From: Algoriphagus sediminis
GTDB taxonomy: Bacteria; Bacteroidota; Bacteroidia; Cytophagales; Cyclobacteriaceae
NCBI RefSeq assembly: GCF_030403435.1
Contig: NZ_JAUEPH010000006.1
Location: 124,001 to 188,000 of the forward strand
Reading direction: 5' to 3'
Length of the DNA stretch: 64,000 nucleotides
Of the stretch, positions 53,030-62,824 are shown piece by piece. The first letter of the stretch is position 1, and each line of letters opens with the position of its first letter. The translations under genes were made by a program, and so were the position numbers. The notes below the pieces were generated by a model, which saw nothing but the letters and a program-made list of their open reading frames with translations, was not told the origin of the DNA and searched no databases.

Positions 53030-55816
53030 TTAAACCGCCACTGCGCTAAGCTTCTTCATGGATGGAGAAAACTTCGTCAGCTGAATTCCGTCCACAGCTG
53101 CTTCATATTCTTCCATAGTAGGTGTTCGACCTAAAATCGTGGAAAGAACCACAACAGGAGTAGAGGAAAGTAGGGATTCTCCTTTTTTCTCATTTGAATC
53201 TTTCACTACTCTACCCTGGAATAGTCGGGTGGATGTAGCCATCACTGTATCCCCTGGTTCAGCTTTCTCCTGATTACCCATACATAGGTTGCATCCCGGA
53301 CGCTCTAGGTAGAGCATGTTCTCATATTTGGTCCTGGCAGAAGCTTTTGGGTTTGTATCATCAAATTCAAATCCTGAATATTTCCTTAACACTTCCCAAT
53401 CACCTTCTTCTTTTAATTCATCCACGATATTGTAAGTAGGCGGAGCTACTACAAGTGGAGCTTTAAATTCCACTTTCCCCTGAATAGCTTCCACGTTTTT
53501 AAGCATCTGTGCCAGGATTTTCATGTCTCCTTTGTGAACCATACAGGAACCAACAAAACCTAGGTCTACTTTTTTATTTCCTCCATAATAAGAAAGAGGT
53601 CTAATCGTATCATGCGTGTATCGCTTAGAAACGTCATCATTATTTACATCCGGATCAGCGATCATAGGCTCGGCGATCTGATCCAGATCCACTACCACCT
53701 CAGCATAGTACTTCGCATTTTCATCCGGTTTCAAAGCTGGTTTTTTACCAGTTCTGATTTCTTCGATTCTTTTATTCGCTTTGTCGATCAGACCTTGCAG
53801 CACCTGGTTCTCATTGTCCATTCCCTTCTCAATCATGATCTGGATTCGAGACTTCGCAATTTCCAAGGACTCAATCAGGGTTTCGTCTTCGGAAATACAA
53901 ATAGAAGCTTTGGCTTTCATTTCAGCAGTCCAGTCTGTAAAGGTGAATGCCTGATCTGCTGTAAGTGTACCAATGTGTACTTCGATAACTCTTCCCTGGA
54001 AGACATTCTCACCGCCATATTGCTTAAGCATCTGCTGCTGGGTAGCGTGCACCACGTCACGGAAATCCATAAAGCTTCTCATTTTCCCTTTAAAGGTAAC
54101 TTTAACAGATTCCGGGATAGGCATGGAAGCCTCGCCAGTGGCAAGTGCAAGTGCTACGGTACCTGAGTCAGCACCGAAGGCAACCCCTTTAGACATCCTG
54201 GTGTGAGAATCACCACCAATGATGATTGCCCAATCGTCAATGGTGATGTCATTCAGCACCTTATGAATCACATCAGTCATGGCGTGATATTTACCTTTTG
54301 GGTCTCGGCCTGTGATCAATCCAAAATCATTCATGAACTTCATGAGCTTTGGGATATTCGCCTGAGCTTTAGAATCCCAAACTGAAGCGGTATGACAACC
54401 AGACTGATAAGCTCCGTCTACAATCGGTGAGATCACCGTGGCAGCCATGGATTCAAGCTCCTGGGCTGTCATCAAGCCAGTGGTATCCTGAGAACCAACA
54501 ATGTTGACCTCAACTCTGGCATTTGAACCTGCATGAAGAATTTTACCAGGAGTATTACCTACTGCATTTTTGTTGAATATCTTTTCTACGGCCGTCAGTC
54601 CTTGTCCCTCGATGGAAATCTCTTTGGATGGAGCGTAAACCGCAGGAGCTTCGATTCCAAGAGTTTTAGCTGCGAAGGTCTGAAGCTTTTTTCCGAAGAC
54701 AACAGCATAAGAGCCGCCTGCCTTGATGAATTCTACTTTTTGTGGAGTCAAAGCTGCGGATATGTCCATCAGTTCTTGATCTCCATTATAAAGCTTTTTC
54801 TCCTTGGTATTAATGGTGAGTACGGTTCCTGTTTCGACAGAATACTTCTGCTCCAAAACCGGCTCTCCATCGGCATCTACTACCGTATTTCCATTTTCAT
54901 CCTTTTTCTTCACCCAGTTTTTAAGGTCGATACCAATTCCTCCAGTTACCCCAACGGTGGTCAGGAATATGGGTGCAATCCCATTAGTACCGGCGATGAT
55001 CGGCGCAATGTTTATAAAAGGAACGTAAGGGCTAGCCTGGATTCCGGTCCAAAGGGCCACATTGTTTACTCCTGACATTCTGGATGAACCTACGCCCATG
55101 GTGCCTTTTTCGGCAATCAGCATCACGCGCTTATCAGGATGCTCAGCCTTTAAGGCCTTCAGCTCGTCCTGCATCTCTTTATTGTGTTCAAAAATACACT
55201 GCCCGTGTAGCTCTCGATCAGATCTGGAGTGAGCATCTGCTCCTGGAGAGAGTAAATCAGTAGAGATATCACCGGTTCCTGCGATGAAGGTCACCACTTT
55301 TATTTCTTCTTCTACCTCAGGGAGTTTTGTGAAAAATTCAGCATTTGCGTAGCTCTCTAAAATATCTTTTGCTATGTCATTTCCATTTTTATAAGCTTCG
55401 GCCAGACGATCGGTGTCGGCATCATATAAGAACACCTGAGTTTTAAGAACTTTGGCAGCAAGGAGTGCTATTTCATTATCATCGCCTAATGCCAGGTCCA
55501 GAAGCACTCGGATAGATGGACCTCCTTTCATATGGGAAAGTAGTTCGAAGGCAAAATCTGTATTGATTTCGTCAAGCTTCACATTTCCTAAAATGATGTC
55601 TTTCAGAAATTCAGCTTTCACTCCAGCTGCAGGAGTAGTTCCAGGAAGTACATTGTAAATCAGGAAGTTGAGAGAATCGTCTCGGTGCGCATTATTTATA
55701 TCCTTGATTTGAATGATAATTTCCTTTAGCAACTCTGCGTCATCGATAGGCTTTGGGTGTAAGCCCTGACTTTTTCTTTCTTCAATCTCCTGTAGGTATT
55801 CCTGGTATCTACTCAT
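53030..55816 (-). CDS. acnB: Bifunctional aconitate hydratase 2 / 2-methylisocitrate dehydratase AcnB
   Basis: TCA-cycle aconitase, citrate to isocitrate, with a 4Fe-4S cluster. The 928 aa protein from ATG 55816 begins SRYQEYLQEIEERKSQGLHP. An N-terminal HEAT-like region (about 1-165) precedes the aconitase core. Cluster-related Cys lie in YQSGCHTASVWD, FVGSCMVHKGD and RPGCNLCMGNQEK. It is longer than E. coli AcnB (865 aa) because of internal insertions. An in-frame extension to 55903 adds 29 residues unlike the family. An exact -7 box, TATCTTTG on minus, is at 55949-55942. Confidence 0.95.
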   Translation of the reverse strand: MSRYQEYLQEIEERKSQGLHPKPIDDAELLKEIIIQIKDINNAHRDDSLNFLIYNVLPGTTPAAGVKAEFLKDIILGNVKLDEINTDFAFELLSHMKGGPSIRVLLDLALGDDNEIALLAAKVLKTQVFLYDADTDRLAEAYKNGNDIAKDILESYANAEFFTKLPEVEEEIKVVTFIAGTGDISTDLLSPGADAHSRSDRELHGQCIFEHNKEMQDELKALKAEHPDKRVMLIAEKGTMGVGSSRMSGVNNVALWTGIQASPYVPFINIAPIIAGTNGIAPIFLTTVGVTGGIGIDLKNWVKKKDENGNTVVDADGEPVLEQKYSVETGTVLTINTKEKKLYNGDQELMDISAALTPQKVEFIKAGGSYAVVFGKKLQTFAAKTLGIEAPAVYAPSKEISIEGQGLTAVEKIFNKNAVGNTPGKILHAGSNARVEVNIVGSQDTTGLMTAQELESMAATVISPIVDGAYQSGCHTASVWDSKAQANIPKLMKFMNDFGLITGRDPKGKYHAMTDVIHKVLNDITIDDWAIIIGGDSHTRMSKGVAFGADSGTVALALATGEASMPIPESVKVTFKGKMRSFMDFRDVVHATQQQMLKQYGGENVFQGRVIEVHIGTLTADQAFTFTDWTAEMKAKASICISEDETLIESLEIAKSRIQIMIEKGMDNENQVLQGLIDKANKRIEEIRTGKKPALKPDENAKYYAEVVVDLDQIAEPMIADPDVNNDDVSKRYTHDTIRPLSYYGGNKKVDLGFVGSCMVHKGDMKILAQMLKNVEAIQGKVEFKAPLVVAPPTYNIVDELKEEGDWEVLRKYSGFEFDDTNPKASARTKYENMLYLERPGCNLCMGNQEKAEPGDTVMATSTRLFQGRVVKDSNEKKGESLLSSTPVVVLSTILGRTPTMEEYEAAVDGIQLTKFSPSMKKLSAVAV

Positions 55817-55941
55817 AAATAATATTTTAGGTTCTGCGTGTTTTTTTAAAACACTTTTATAAATAATCGCTGAAAAAACGCCCTGTCGGCTAAACAAGTT
55901 CATGTTTCACAACTTTAAAAAAGGGCTGCCATTTCGGACTG

Positions 55942-55949
55942 CAAAGATA
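55942..55949 (-). promoter_or_regulatory. -7 promoter element of acnB
   Basis: On minus, TATCTTTGCAG matches TAnnTTTG exactly, about 125 bases upstream of the acnB ATG, implying a leader of about 120 bases. A TTTTTG run lies closer than a normal -33 distance. The leader itself holds no motif I recognise. Confidence 0.5.
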
Positions 55950-56037
55950 CTAGACTTTTTCAAAAAGAGCTAGGATGGTGCAAAGGCATCTCTTAGCTCG
56001 GGCTTCGTGTGGGTGCAAAGAATTGTTATGCTATTGG

Positions 56038-56739
56038 CTAAGGGAATTGCTTTGTAAAGCCCTCATTCTTAACACCAAAACACACAAATAGAAGCATAAT
56101 GATCGGAACTATAATGAGACCACTTGTGAAGTTCAAAAGAGAGGCCCAGTCGCTCAACTCATTTCCACCTTTTGAAATCAAAAGCATCTCACCCAAAGGT
56201 CCCTTCGAGAATATGGTATTGTGGACAAAATTCCATCCCAGATGAAGTCCAAAGGCTAACATGATAGAGTTGGTCTTAGAAAAGGCAAGTGCCCATGCAA
56301 AGCCCATCAAGCCTGTACCGAGAAACACTAAAACCATAGCGAGGACATTACCCAAAACGCCATAAGAGAACCAATGATAGATACCAAAAGCAATGGCCGA
56401 AATCAAAACACTTTTTCTTGTGCCTATCTTCTTGAAGAGAATGTAAAGGAGGGCTCCACGAAAAATCAATTCCTCTGTCAAGACGGATTTGAAATCCCAC
56501 CAAAAGGCCTCTAGGATGTGTAATGGCGAAATATCTTCATTCATAATCCATTCTGAAGATTTTAAATAGGACTCTAAAAACTGAACGAGCACACATAGAA
56601 ATGCTGATAGCATAAAGCCAATTAAAAATTGCTTGAGCCTTTTGGCAATGGGAAGAAAGCCCAAAGCCAGAATATTATCCTTTTCAAAAAAGTATAAAAG
56701 CAACCAGGATATGGCAGCCGCCACTAAAATTCCTATCAT
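56038..56739 (-). CDS. CPBP-family intramembrane glutamic endopeptidase
   Basis: A 233 aa protein with about seven membrane segments. CPBP/CAAX motifs are present: TEELIFRGALL (EExxxR), AFGIYHWFSYG and GLHLGWNFVHN (catalytic Glu and His residues). Bacterial members process small membrane peptides or act in bacteriocin self-immunity; here no bacteriocin genes lie near, so a housekeeping or unknown role is likely. Confidence 0.9.
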   Translation of the reverse strand: MIGILVAAAISWLLLYFFEKDNILALGFLPIAKRLKQFLIGFMLSAFLCVLVQFLESYLKSSEWIMNEDISPLHILEAFWWDFKSVLTEELIFRGALLYILFKKIGTRKSVLISAIAFGIYHWFSYGVLGNVLAMVLVFLGTGLMGFAWALAFSKTNSIMLAFGLHLGWNFVHNTIFSKGPLGEMLLISKGGNELSDWASLLNFTSGLIIVPIIMLLFVCFGVKNEGFTKQFP

Positions 56740-56776
56740 TTATTTTCTGAGTGTTTTTCTCTGCCTGATCCGGGAT

Positions 56777-57025
56777 TTATGAGAGCTTTCGCTTTTCCAT
56801 CTCCTTCTTAATGGCGGCCTGTTGTTTGGGTTTCTTCAGAAAAAGATAAATCAGAAAAAGAGGGATTATAGCAAGGAACCCCAATCCATCCGCCACGAAA
56901 CCAAAAATGAGTATACCTATCAGAAAGCCAATAAAGAAGGCATCAAATATTGGGGAAGGCTTATTCTTTTTAGCGTGTTCCAGTAACTCCTCGTCACTAA
57001 GATTAGATAGTTCTTGCTCAGTCAT
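56777..57025 (-). CDS. Small hypothetical membrane protein
   Basis: An 82 aa protein with an acidic N-terminus (LSNLSDEELLEHAKKNKPSP), two close hydrophobic segments (about 27-45 and 47-64) and a basic tail (KKPKQQAAIKKEMEKRK). No family recognised; conserved-looking DEELL opening suggests a real gene. It lies between two other membrane genes on the same strand with short gaps (37 and 17 bases). Confidence 0.68.
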   Translation of the reverse strand: MTEQELSNLSDEELLEHAKKNKPSPIFDAFFIGFLIGILIFGFVADGLGFLAIIPLFLIYLFLKKPKQQAAIKKEMEKRKLS

Positions 57026-57042
57026 GATTTTCTGCTCAGAAT

Positions 57043-57498
57043 TTAGCTCTGATTTTCCGTTAAGCCTTCTATTTCAGTAGACATTTTCCTTAGCTTATAC
57101 TTTTTAATGATGGCAGTTAGGAGAAACAATATGCCAGGCCAGAATGAAAAACCAGCCATCATTCCGAAAAATATGGGATTTGGATTAGGGTCCGAAGTAA
57201 GACCGAGATTAGCCATTAATATAGTTACCAATAGGGGACCACTTCCAAAAACTAAGAATACAAGCCCTGTGGTAAGATAGATTTTTATAGCTCTTTTGGG
57301 ATCTTCGGGGCTTTTATCTAGAAACTTGAAAAAAACACTCAACAAGACTAAAATTAAAGTGAAACTGAAAGTAAATACAATAAAGCCTCCTAAATTAATA
57401 TTAGGAAGCGGGCTAGTATTTGTTAATGCAAAGATGCTACCGATAATGATCAGGAGGTTTGCCAGAATTAAGAGGACTGTACCGATTTTACTTTTCAT
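57043..57498 (-). CDS. Hypothetical four-helix membrane protein
   Basis: A 151 aa protein with four hydrophobic segments (about 5-25, 36-62, 76-96 and 107-130) and a polar C-terminal tail. I recognise no family or active-site motif. It probably heads the small minus-strand unit with the 82 aa membrane protein and the CPBP protease, by spacing only. Confidence 0.65.
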   Translation of the reverse strand: MKSKIGTVLLILANLLIIIGSIFALTNTSPLPNINLGGFIVFTFSFTLILVLLSVFFKFLDKSPEDPKRAIKIYLTTGLVFLVFGSGPLLVTILMANLGLTSDPNPNPIFFGMMAGFSFWPGILFLLTAIIKKYKLRKMSTEIEGLTENQS

Positions 57499-57594
57499 AA
57501 ACTACTTATCTGAACCAATAAGATAACGATCTAAAACAGCGAACGCAATTATCTATTGGCCTTGCAAAAATGTCCAAGGCATACAACCCCTTTC

Positions 57595-58002
57595 TTACTC
57601 AAAAACCTTCTCCATCTCCCAAAATGTAATTTCAGGTTCTCCGGCAAGAAAGTTGACCGAATTAGCCATAAAGCCTGTCAAATGCGAAGTTTCCATGTGT
57701 GGTCCGGTGTAATAAGCTAAATCTTGCCATTCCTCATAAAGTAGAATATTGGTATCATCATTAGGATCCACATGGAGTTTTATGGACACGAAGTTCGGTT
57801 CTTTCTTCACCTCTTCTAGCAACTTATTCAGCTCTTCAAGGGCTTGGGAACCCTTATTTGGCTGCGTTTTGAACTTAAGGAGAATGATTGAATTTTCAGC
57901 TGAATTCAAGTGAATTTGCTTTTCCGGATTTGAACTGCCGATCAAAGTGATAAAAAGAGCTCCGAAAATTAAGGTAACGGCTAGGATTCTAAGTGTTTTC
58001 AT
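57595..58002 (-). CDS. Secreted antibiotic-biosynthesis-monooxygenase (ABM) domain protein
   Basis: A 135 aa protein with an N-terminal hydrophobic signal (about 7-23), then an ABM/YgiN-type ferredoxin-like domain: NSIILLKFKTQPNKGSQALEEL, FVSIKLHVDPNDDTNILLYEEW and HMETSHLTGF with the usual His. Typical relatives are cytoplasmic quinol monooxygenases; an exported one is less common. A single-domain putative quinone or heme-interacting enzyme; substrate unknown. Confidence 0.82.
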   Translation of the reverse strand: MKTLRILAVTLIFGALFITLIGSSNPEKQIHLNSAENSIILLKFKTQPNKGSQALEELNKLLEEVKKEPNFVSIKLHVDPNDDTNILLYEEWQDLAYYTGPHMETSHLTGFMANSVNFLAGEPEITFWEMEKVFE

Positions 58003-58296
58003 TTTTTCAAAAAGGTTGTCATTTGATATAATTTAAGGAATAAAATTGTGTTTTTATTTCCTTTTGGCTTGCTAAAGGGCGTGATCAAAACCCGAAATCC
58101 ATAACTGTAAATGTTTAGCAGATAAAGCCCAACGACTTCACTTTCCACATCCCATTGCTGATAGAGCGACTTTTTATTGTACTAAAAAATTCTGGCAGAC
58201 AGGAGGAATTTTGTCTTTTTGACTATTCGGATATTGCTAGATTAATTCGCTATTTTGCAACTGAGTTGCATTAGTTTAGATTGGTTTGATGATCAC

Positions 58297-59004
58297 ATGA
58301 GTATGATACAATTAAAAAATGTCAATAAATCCTTCAAAGGACAACCGGCCGTGCAAAACTTGAATTTGCAAGTAAAGGAAGGTGAAATTTTGGGGCTTTT
58401 AGGCGCCAATGGTGCGGGAAAATCCACCACCATAAACATGCTTTTAGGTTTTCTATCACCCGATTCTGGCATTGTCAGTATCGAAGGAATGGAAACCTCT
58501 AAAGAAGAGAAGAAAGTCCGGAAACTTATTGGATACATTCCTGAAAATGTCAATCTCTACCCCTATTTATCAGGTCTTGAAAACCTGGACTATTTCTGCA
58601 AGCTAGCCGGTATGAAGTATTCTAAAACAGAACTTCATGAATTTCTTACTAGGTGCGGTTTACAATCCGATGCCCACGACAAAAAAGTCTCTGAGTATTC
58701 TAAAGGGATGCGGCAAAAAGTGGGTATTGCCATAGCTTACGCCAAAAAGGCTAAAGTCTATCTGCTAGATGAACCTGCAAGTGGTCTGGATCCATTAGCC
58801 AGTAATGAGCTCTCCGAAATCCTTAAAAAGCTAGCGGCGGATGGAGCTACTATACTTATGGCATCACATGATATTTTTCGGGTCAGAGAAGTGTGTCATC
58901 GTATAGGAATTCTCAAACAAGGCGAATTGGTAAAAGAACTTCGCAGCGAAGAAGTAAGTGCCAATGAACTAGAGAAATTGTACCTCGAATATATGACCAA
59001 TTAA
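58297..59004 (+). CDS. ABC transporter ATP-binding protein of a DUF3526-type exporter
   Basis: A 235 aa ABC ATPase. Walker A GANGAGKST (36-44), GYIPENVNLYPYLSG as Q-loop region, signature YSKGMRQKVG (134-143) and Walker B VYLLDEP (154-160). ATG 58297 or 58303 are both fine; the in-frame ATG at 58255 adds 14 unlikely residues. Two ABC-2 permeases follow with gaps of +3 and -4 bases. This set resembles exporters such as the NosFY group and may move a hydrophobic substrate. Confidence 0.9.
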   Translation: MSMIQLKNVNKSFKGQPAVQNLNLQVKEGEILGLLGANGAGKSTTINMLLGFLSPDSGIVSIEGMETSKEEKKVRKLIGYIPENVNLYPYLSGLENLDYFCKLAGMKYSKTELHEFLTRCGLQSDAHDKKVSEYSKGMRQKVGIAIAYAKKAKVYLLDEPASGLDPLASNELSEILKKLAADGATILMASHDIFRVREVCHRIGILKQGELVKELRSEEVSANELEKLYLEYMTN

Positions 59005-59007
59005 GCT

Positions 59008-60417
59008 ATGTGGAAAATCATCAAAAACGAATGGAAATACTACGGCAGGACGCCTTGGCTTTTAGGTATTAGTGTAGGCTTTGTGTTAGTACTTTTTTTG
59101 TCTATTTGGCTCGGAAATTTTCAAACACAAAAGCAAACTGAGAGATATAACACAGCTTCAAATGAGCTAAGAGCCCAATGGGAAAGTATTGATGCAATGA
59201 ATCCTCATAACGCTGCTCATTATGGCACTTATGTTTTCAAACCTGCGAATATGCTGAGCAGTTTGGATGAAGGGGTAAATAGCATTACAGGAAATGTGCT
59301 TAGACTGGAAGGTCACGTCCAAAACGAAATTGTACATTCTGAGGCCTCTCAGATGCAAACAATTTCCAAATTCGGAAAACTCAAAAGTTCTTTATTGCTA
59401 CAATATATCGTGCCCATTTTATTAATTTTTCTTGCGTTTAGTAGTATCAGCAATGAAAAACGAAGCGGCAGATTAAAACTATTGATTTTACAAGGAGCCA
59501 AGCCAATTTCACTGATTTTTGCAAAAACACTTTCAATTTGGCTATACGGAGTTGGGCTCTTGGTACTCACAATAATGGCCTATTCCCTTTTCCATTTAAA
59601 CGATTTAAATGTGGAGGTATTAGGCCGGACCACGCTGCTTTTGGTTTCGTACAGTTTGTATTATTTCATCATAACCGGTTTGACAGTTTTCTTCTCAGCA
59701 CGCTGGGAAAACTCCACAATCGCCTTGACTTCTATGTTAGGTATTTGGATAATCTGGACAATTTTCCTACCCAATATTTTAATGAGTTCAGTGGAAAAAT
59801 GGCATGATTTACCTAGCCGAAACGAGTTTAAAGCTGCTATGCAAGAGGATCGCTCGAAAGGATTGGACGGGCACAATCCCTCCGATGAACGTGCTAAAGA
59901 ATTGGAAGAAAAAGTTTTAGTGGAGTATGGCGTAGATAGCCTATCCCAATTGCCGATCAACTTTGATGGACTGGTAATGCAGGAAGATGAAGAATATGGC
60001 AATAAAGTGTGGGATAAACATTTTGGGGAATTGAGAAAGGTACTTGCCTCTCAAAAGAAGAGTTATCAAATGGGTGGTCTTTTCGATCCCTTCATTTCCC
60101 TTCAAAACGCCAGTATGGGCTTTGCTGGCAATGATAATTTACACCATCAGGAGTTTTTGGTACAAGTAGAGAATTACCGAAGGGTATTTATCAAAATGCT
60201 TAATGACAAGCATGCATACGGAGGCTCAGAAACTGGTGATTGGGGTTGGGAAGCCGATAATGAATTCTTTAAATCCGTACCCGATTTTGAGTATAAGCCC
60301 ACTGCCTTGGCTTCAGTTTTTCCGCATTATATAACCGACGTTTTGCTTCTAGTGGGCTGGTCAATTTTGGTTCTTAGTTTGATTGTATTCGGAGCAAAAA
60401 AAATGCAGGTTTTATGA
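59008..60417 (+). CDS. ABC-2 permease with DUF3526, first
   Basis: A 469 aa permease. One membrane segment near 18-38, a large extracytoplasmic loop (about 40-135), then five more segments (about 140-265) and a second large soluble part (about 275-435) before the last segment. FLAFSSISNEKRSGRLKLLILQGAKPISLIFAKTLS is the ABC-2 coupling region. This loop layout fits DUF3526. Paired with a second, homologous permease, suggesting a heterodimer. Confidence 0.87.
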   Translation: MWKIIKNEWKYYGRTPWLLGISVGFVLVLFLSIWLGNFQTQKQTERYNTASNELRAQWESIDAMNPHNAAHYGTYVFKPANMLSSLDEGVNSITGNVLRLEGHVQNEIVHSEASQMQTISKFGKLKSSLLLQYIVPILLIFLAFSSISNEKRSGRLKLLILQGAKPISLIFAKTLSIWLYGVGLLVLTIMAYSLFHLNDLNVEVLGRTTLLLVSYSLYYFIITGLTVFFSARWENSTIALTSMLGIWIIWTIFLPNILMSSVEKWHDLPSRNEFKAAMQEDRSKGLDGHNPSDERAKELEEKVLVEYGVDSLSQLPINFDGLVMQEDEEYGNKVWDKHFGELRKVLASQKKSYQMGGLFDPFISLQNASMGFAGNDNLHHQEFLVQVENYRRVFIKMLNDKHAYGGSETGDWGWEADNEFFKSVPDFEYKPTALASVFPHYITDVLLLVGWSILVLSLIVFGAKKMQVL

Positions 60418-61730
60418 GAGATTTAACCATATTCTTATACGAATGGAAGCATTTCTTCAGAAATCCATTCAAAATACTTGCTGTTTTTCTTTTTATCGTG
60501 GCTGGGGTTTATGGTTTAAATAATGGGTATAGTCTGTATCAAAATCAGACCGCTGAGATTGAAAAAATCCACGAAAAAATTCAGACCGAAAAGGAGCAAT
60601 ACCAGCAACAATATGCAGAAGGTAAACTAACCGATGACAGCCGTCCATGGATAGACATGGCAAGCCCATTTTGGGCCATTTGGTATACCCCGACGTATCA
60701 TATCAAAACACCTTCGCCTGCTATGGTCTATAGCATTGGACAGGCAGAACAATACGGTTTTTATAAGCGTGTGACTTTTATGGCGAGTCCATATGATGCC
60801 GATATGGCGGAGGAAATTGCCAATCCCGAACGTCTTCAAACAGGGACTTTAGATTTTGCTTTTGTCGTCCTTTTTCTTTTGCCTCTCCTGTTATTGATTT
60901 TGCTCTATAACATTAAAAGTGCCGAAGCCGAACAAGGATTTTTACCTTTGATTGAAGTGCAAACAGCTTCAAAAAACAGTTGGCTAATTTCGCGAATCCT
61001 ATTTTATTTCCTTCTGGTTACCTCGGTCACCATCGGTTTATTAATCTATGGAGCCATGCTCACGGATGTCTTTAAAAATGCAAGTGAAGCCTTTGGGCAG
61101 ATACTGCTTTACACCTTGCTTTACCTTGCTTTTTGGTCGCTCATCTTCTTTTTCATTTTAAAAAACGGGAATAGTATTTTGGGAAATACGCTACAAATGG
61201 TTGGTGTTTGGCTTTTACTTGCCTTTGTAATTCCTGCTATTGTGCACCAAAGCATAAGTATTTCCAAGCCGGCTAATTTGATGACGGAATTTATCGAGGT
61301 TAGAGATAAACAGGAAGAACTTTATGCCAACGACAGCGTCTTTGAAAGGAAACTCATCGACCTATTTCCTGAGATTACAAAAACGACTGCTTTCAATGAC
61401 GAGACCAAATTTAACTCGGCCATGAGTAATTCAGCTTATGCTTTAGTTAATGAACTCAATAAAGAAGCTATTCGACCGATTGAAAAAGAAAGTCAAGATA
61501 AAAACACCTTGATAGAAGCTACCTATTGGTTCAATCCAGTTACCTTTTTCCAAAACAAGTTCAATAGCATTGCTCAAACGAATTACAACGACTACCAGGT
61601 CTACCGGGATGAAATACAGGCTTTGATTGATAAGCGCACTGGGGTTTTAATAGAAGATATTTGGGCTGATGTGAAAGTAGATACGGAGAGATATAAATGG
61701 TATAGTGAAAGCCTCTCAACAGCCAGGTAA
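60414..61730 (+). CDS. ABC-2 permease with DUF3526, second
   Basis: A 438 aa permease of the same layout as its neighbour: first segment near 15-33, extracytoplasmic loop to about 142, LYNIKSAEAEQGFLPLIEVQTASKNSWLISRI as coupling region, several membrane segments and a C-terminal soluble region with no clear final segment. The start overlaps the preceding stop by four bases. Sequence identity to the first permease is low, so the duplication is old. Confidence 0.87.
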   Translation: MRDLTIFLYEWKHFFRNPFKILAVFLFIVAGVYGLNNGYSLYQNQTAEIEKIHEKIQTEKEQYQQQYAEGKLTDDSRPWIDMASPFWAIWYTPTYHIKTPSPAMVYSIGQAEQYGFYKRVTFMASPYDADMAEEIANPERLQTGTLDFAFVVLFLLPLLLLILLYNIKSAEAEQGFLPLIEVQTASKNSWLISRILFYFLLVTSVTIGLLIYGAMLTDVFKNASEAFGQILLYTLLYLAFWSLIFFFILKNGNSILGNTLQMVGVWLLLAFVIPAIVHQSISISKPANLMTEFIEVRDKQEELYANDSVFERKLIDLFPEITKTTAFNDETKFNSAMSNSAYALVNELNKEAIRPIEKESQDKNTLIEATYWFNPVTFFQNKFNSIAQTNYNDYQVYRDEIQALIDKRTGVLIEDIWADVKVDTERYKWYSESLSTAR

Positions 61731-61747
61731 AATAGAGCAAAGGAAAA

Positions 61748-61772
61748 ATCAATTTTGGCATTGATCCTTTTA
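61748..61772 (+). terminator. Weak hairpin after the ABC operon
   Basis: ATCAAT (61748-61753) pairs with ATTGAT (61760-61765), followed by CCTTTTAT. Position suits the end of the ABC exporter operon, but the stem is short and AT-rich. Confidence 0.35.
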
Positions 61773-61867
61773 TGATGAAAAACTATTATTCAATTTTCCT
61801 CTGATTTCATTTTTTCATAAGTTGTGATAATCAATTGGGCACTGAACAAAGGTTTTTCTTGCGAATG

Positions 61868-62824
61868 TCAGGTCATGTGGCTTTTGAACCATGCTATGAT
61901 TTCTTCGAATGAATCAAATTTTGAATATGGAAGACCGTGACTTTTTTCATCATATATTTTAAGCTTGTAGGGCTTTCCTAATTCATTGAGTTTCAAAGAT
62001 AGATTCAGAGCTCCGTCCACGGGTACTCTACCGTCTTGCCTTGAATGTAAAATATAAACTGGCGACTTAATTTCATCCGCCCAAACCACTGCAGACCTTT
62101 TATCGAAATGTTGGTTTCGGTTTTTCTCAAACTCTGGAAGAATATTCTGCAAACCCTCATAGTTGAATTCTTCATCTAAATCTGACCAGCCTGTAATAAA
62201 TATTGGCCTTTTTTCAGCCTGAAGCCTAAGGTCAGCCACACCCGCAATCACTGCAGCGGCTTTTACAGTAACTTGTCTAATACTTTGATAGGTCATCATA
62301 CCTCCTCGTGAGACGCCCATCATAAATATGTTTTCGGAGTCTACAAAATCAAGTGTTTGAACCGCTTCAAAAAGGTTAATCACATCATTGACATCATCTC
62401 CACCAGACTGATCGACTTTTCCCAATTCACCCACAAAACGATAATTTGAAGCAAAAACGACAAATCCATATTTTGCAAGCCAATAAAAATCCGGTAAGTC
62501 CTCTTCCGATAATTTGCCGATATTTCCCGTTCCTCCTCTGTTATAGATGATTACAGGAAGCTTTTTCCCTTCAGAGTTTAATGGTTTACAAGAGTAGCCT
62601 TCTACCTCGAACTCATCACTTTTATAAGAAAAGGTCTCATACATGTAGGCTGTCTGTTCTTTTGCAACTGTATATGAAACACTATCATATCTGTATTTCC
62701 CTAGAGGACTTATTTCGTCATAGGTCTTTTCGATTTTAATCTCCCGAACATTAAAAATCCCAGATTGGGCAGGGACATTTGTGATTCCAATGATTAGACA
62801 GAATAATAGACTGAAAGATTTCAT
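61868..62824 (-). CDS. Secreted alpha/beta hydrolase, prolyl-oligopeptidase (S9-like) type
   Basis: A 318 aa hydrolase with signal peptide (1-19). Catalytic triad candidates are Ser172 in GVSRGG, Asp264 in HSRQDGRVP and His296 in KSHGLP. No beta-propeller is present, so it is a stand-alone catalytic domain; family members are peptidases or carboxylesterases. The substrate is unknown. It faces the ABC operon convergently. Confidence 0.87.
   Translation of the reverse strand: MKSFSLLFCLIIGITNVPAQSGIFNVREIKIEKTYDEISPLGKYRYDSVSYTVAKEQTAYMYETFSYKSDEFEVEGYSCKPLNSEGKKLPVIIYNRGGTGNIGKLSEEDLPDFYWLAKYGFVVFASNYRFVGELGKVDQSGGDDVNDVINLFEAVQTLDFVDSENIFMMGVSRGGMMTYQSIRQVTVKAAAVIAGVADLRLQAEKRPIFITGWSDLDEEFNYEGLQNILPEFEKNRNQHFDKRSAVVWADEIKSPVYILHSRQDGRVPVDGALNLSLKLNELGKPYKLKIYDEKSHGLPYSKFDSFEEIIAWFKSHMT

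Noticed and set aside
53612-55075. Several long open frames on plus opposite acnB
   Set aside because: acnB is well supported by motifs over its full length; the plus frames are antisense shadows with no family resemblance.
56038-56739. Bacteriocin immunity or toxin-related system around the CPBP protease
   Set aside because: No bacteriocin precursor, double-glycine leader or dedicated exporter is adjacent; the nearby ABC operon is on the other strand and 1.5 kb away.
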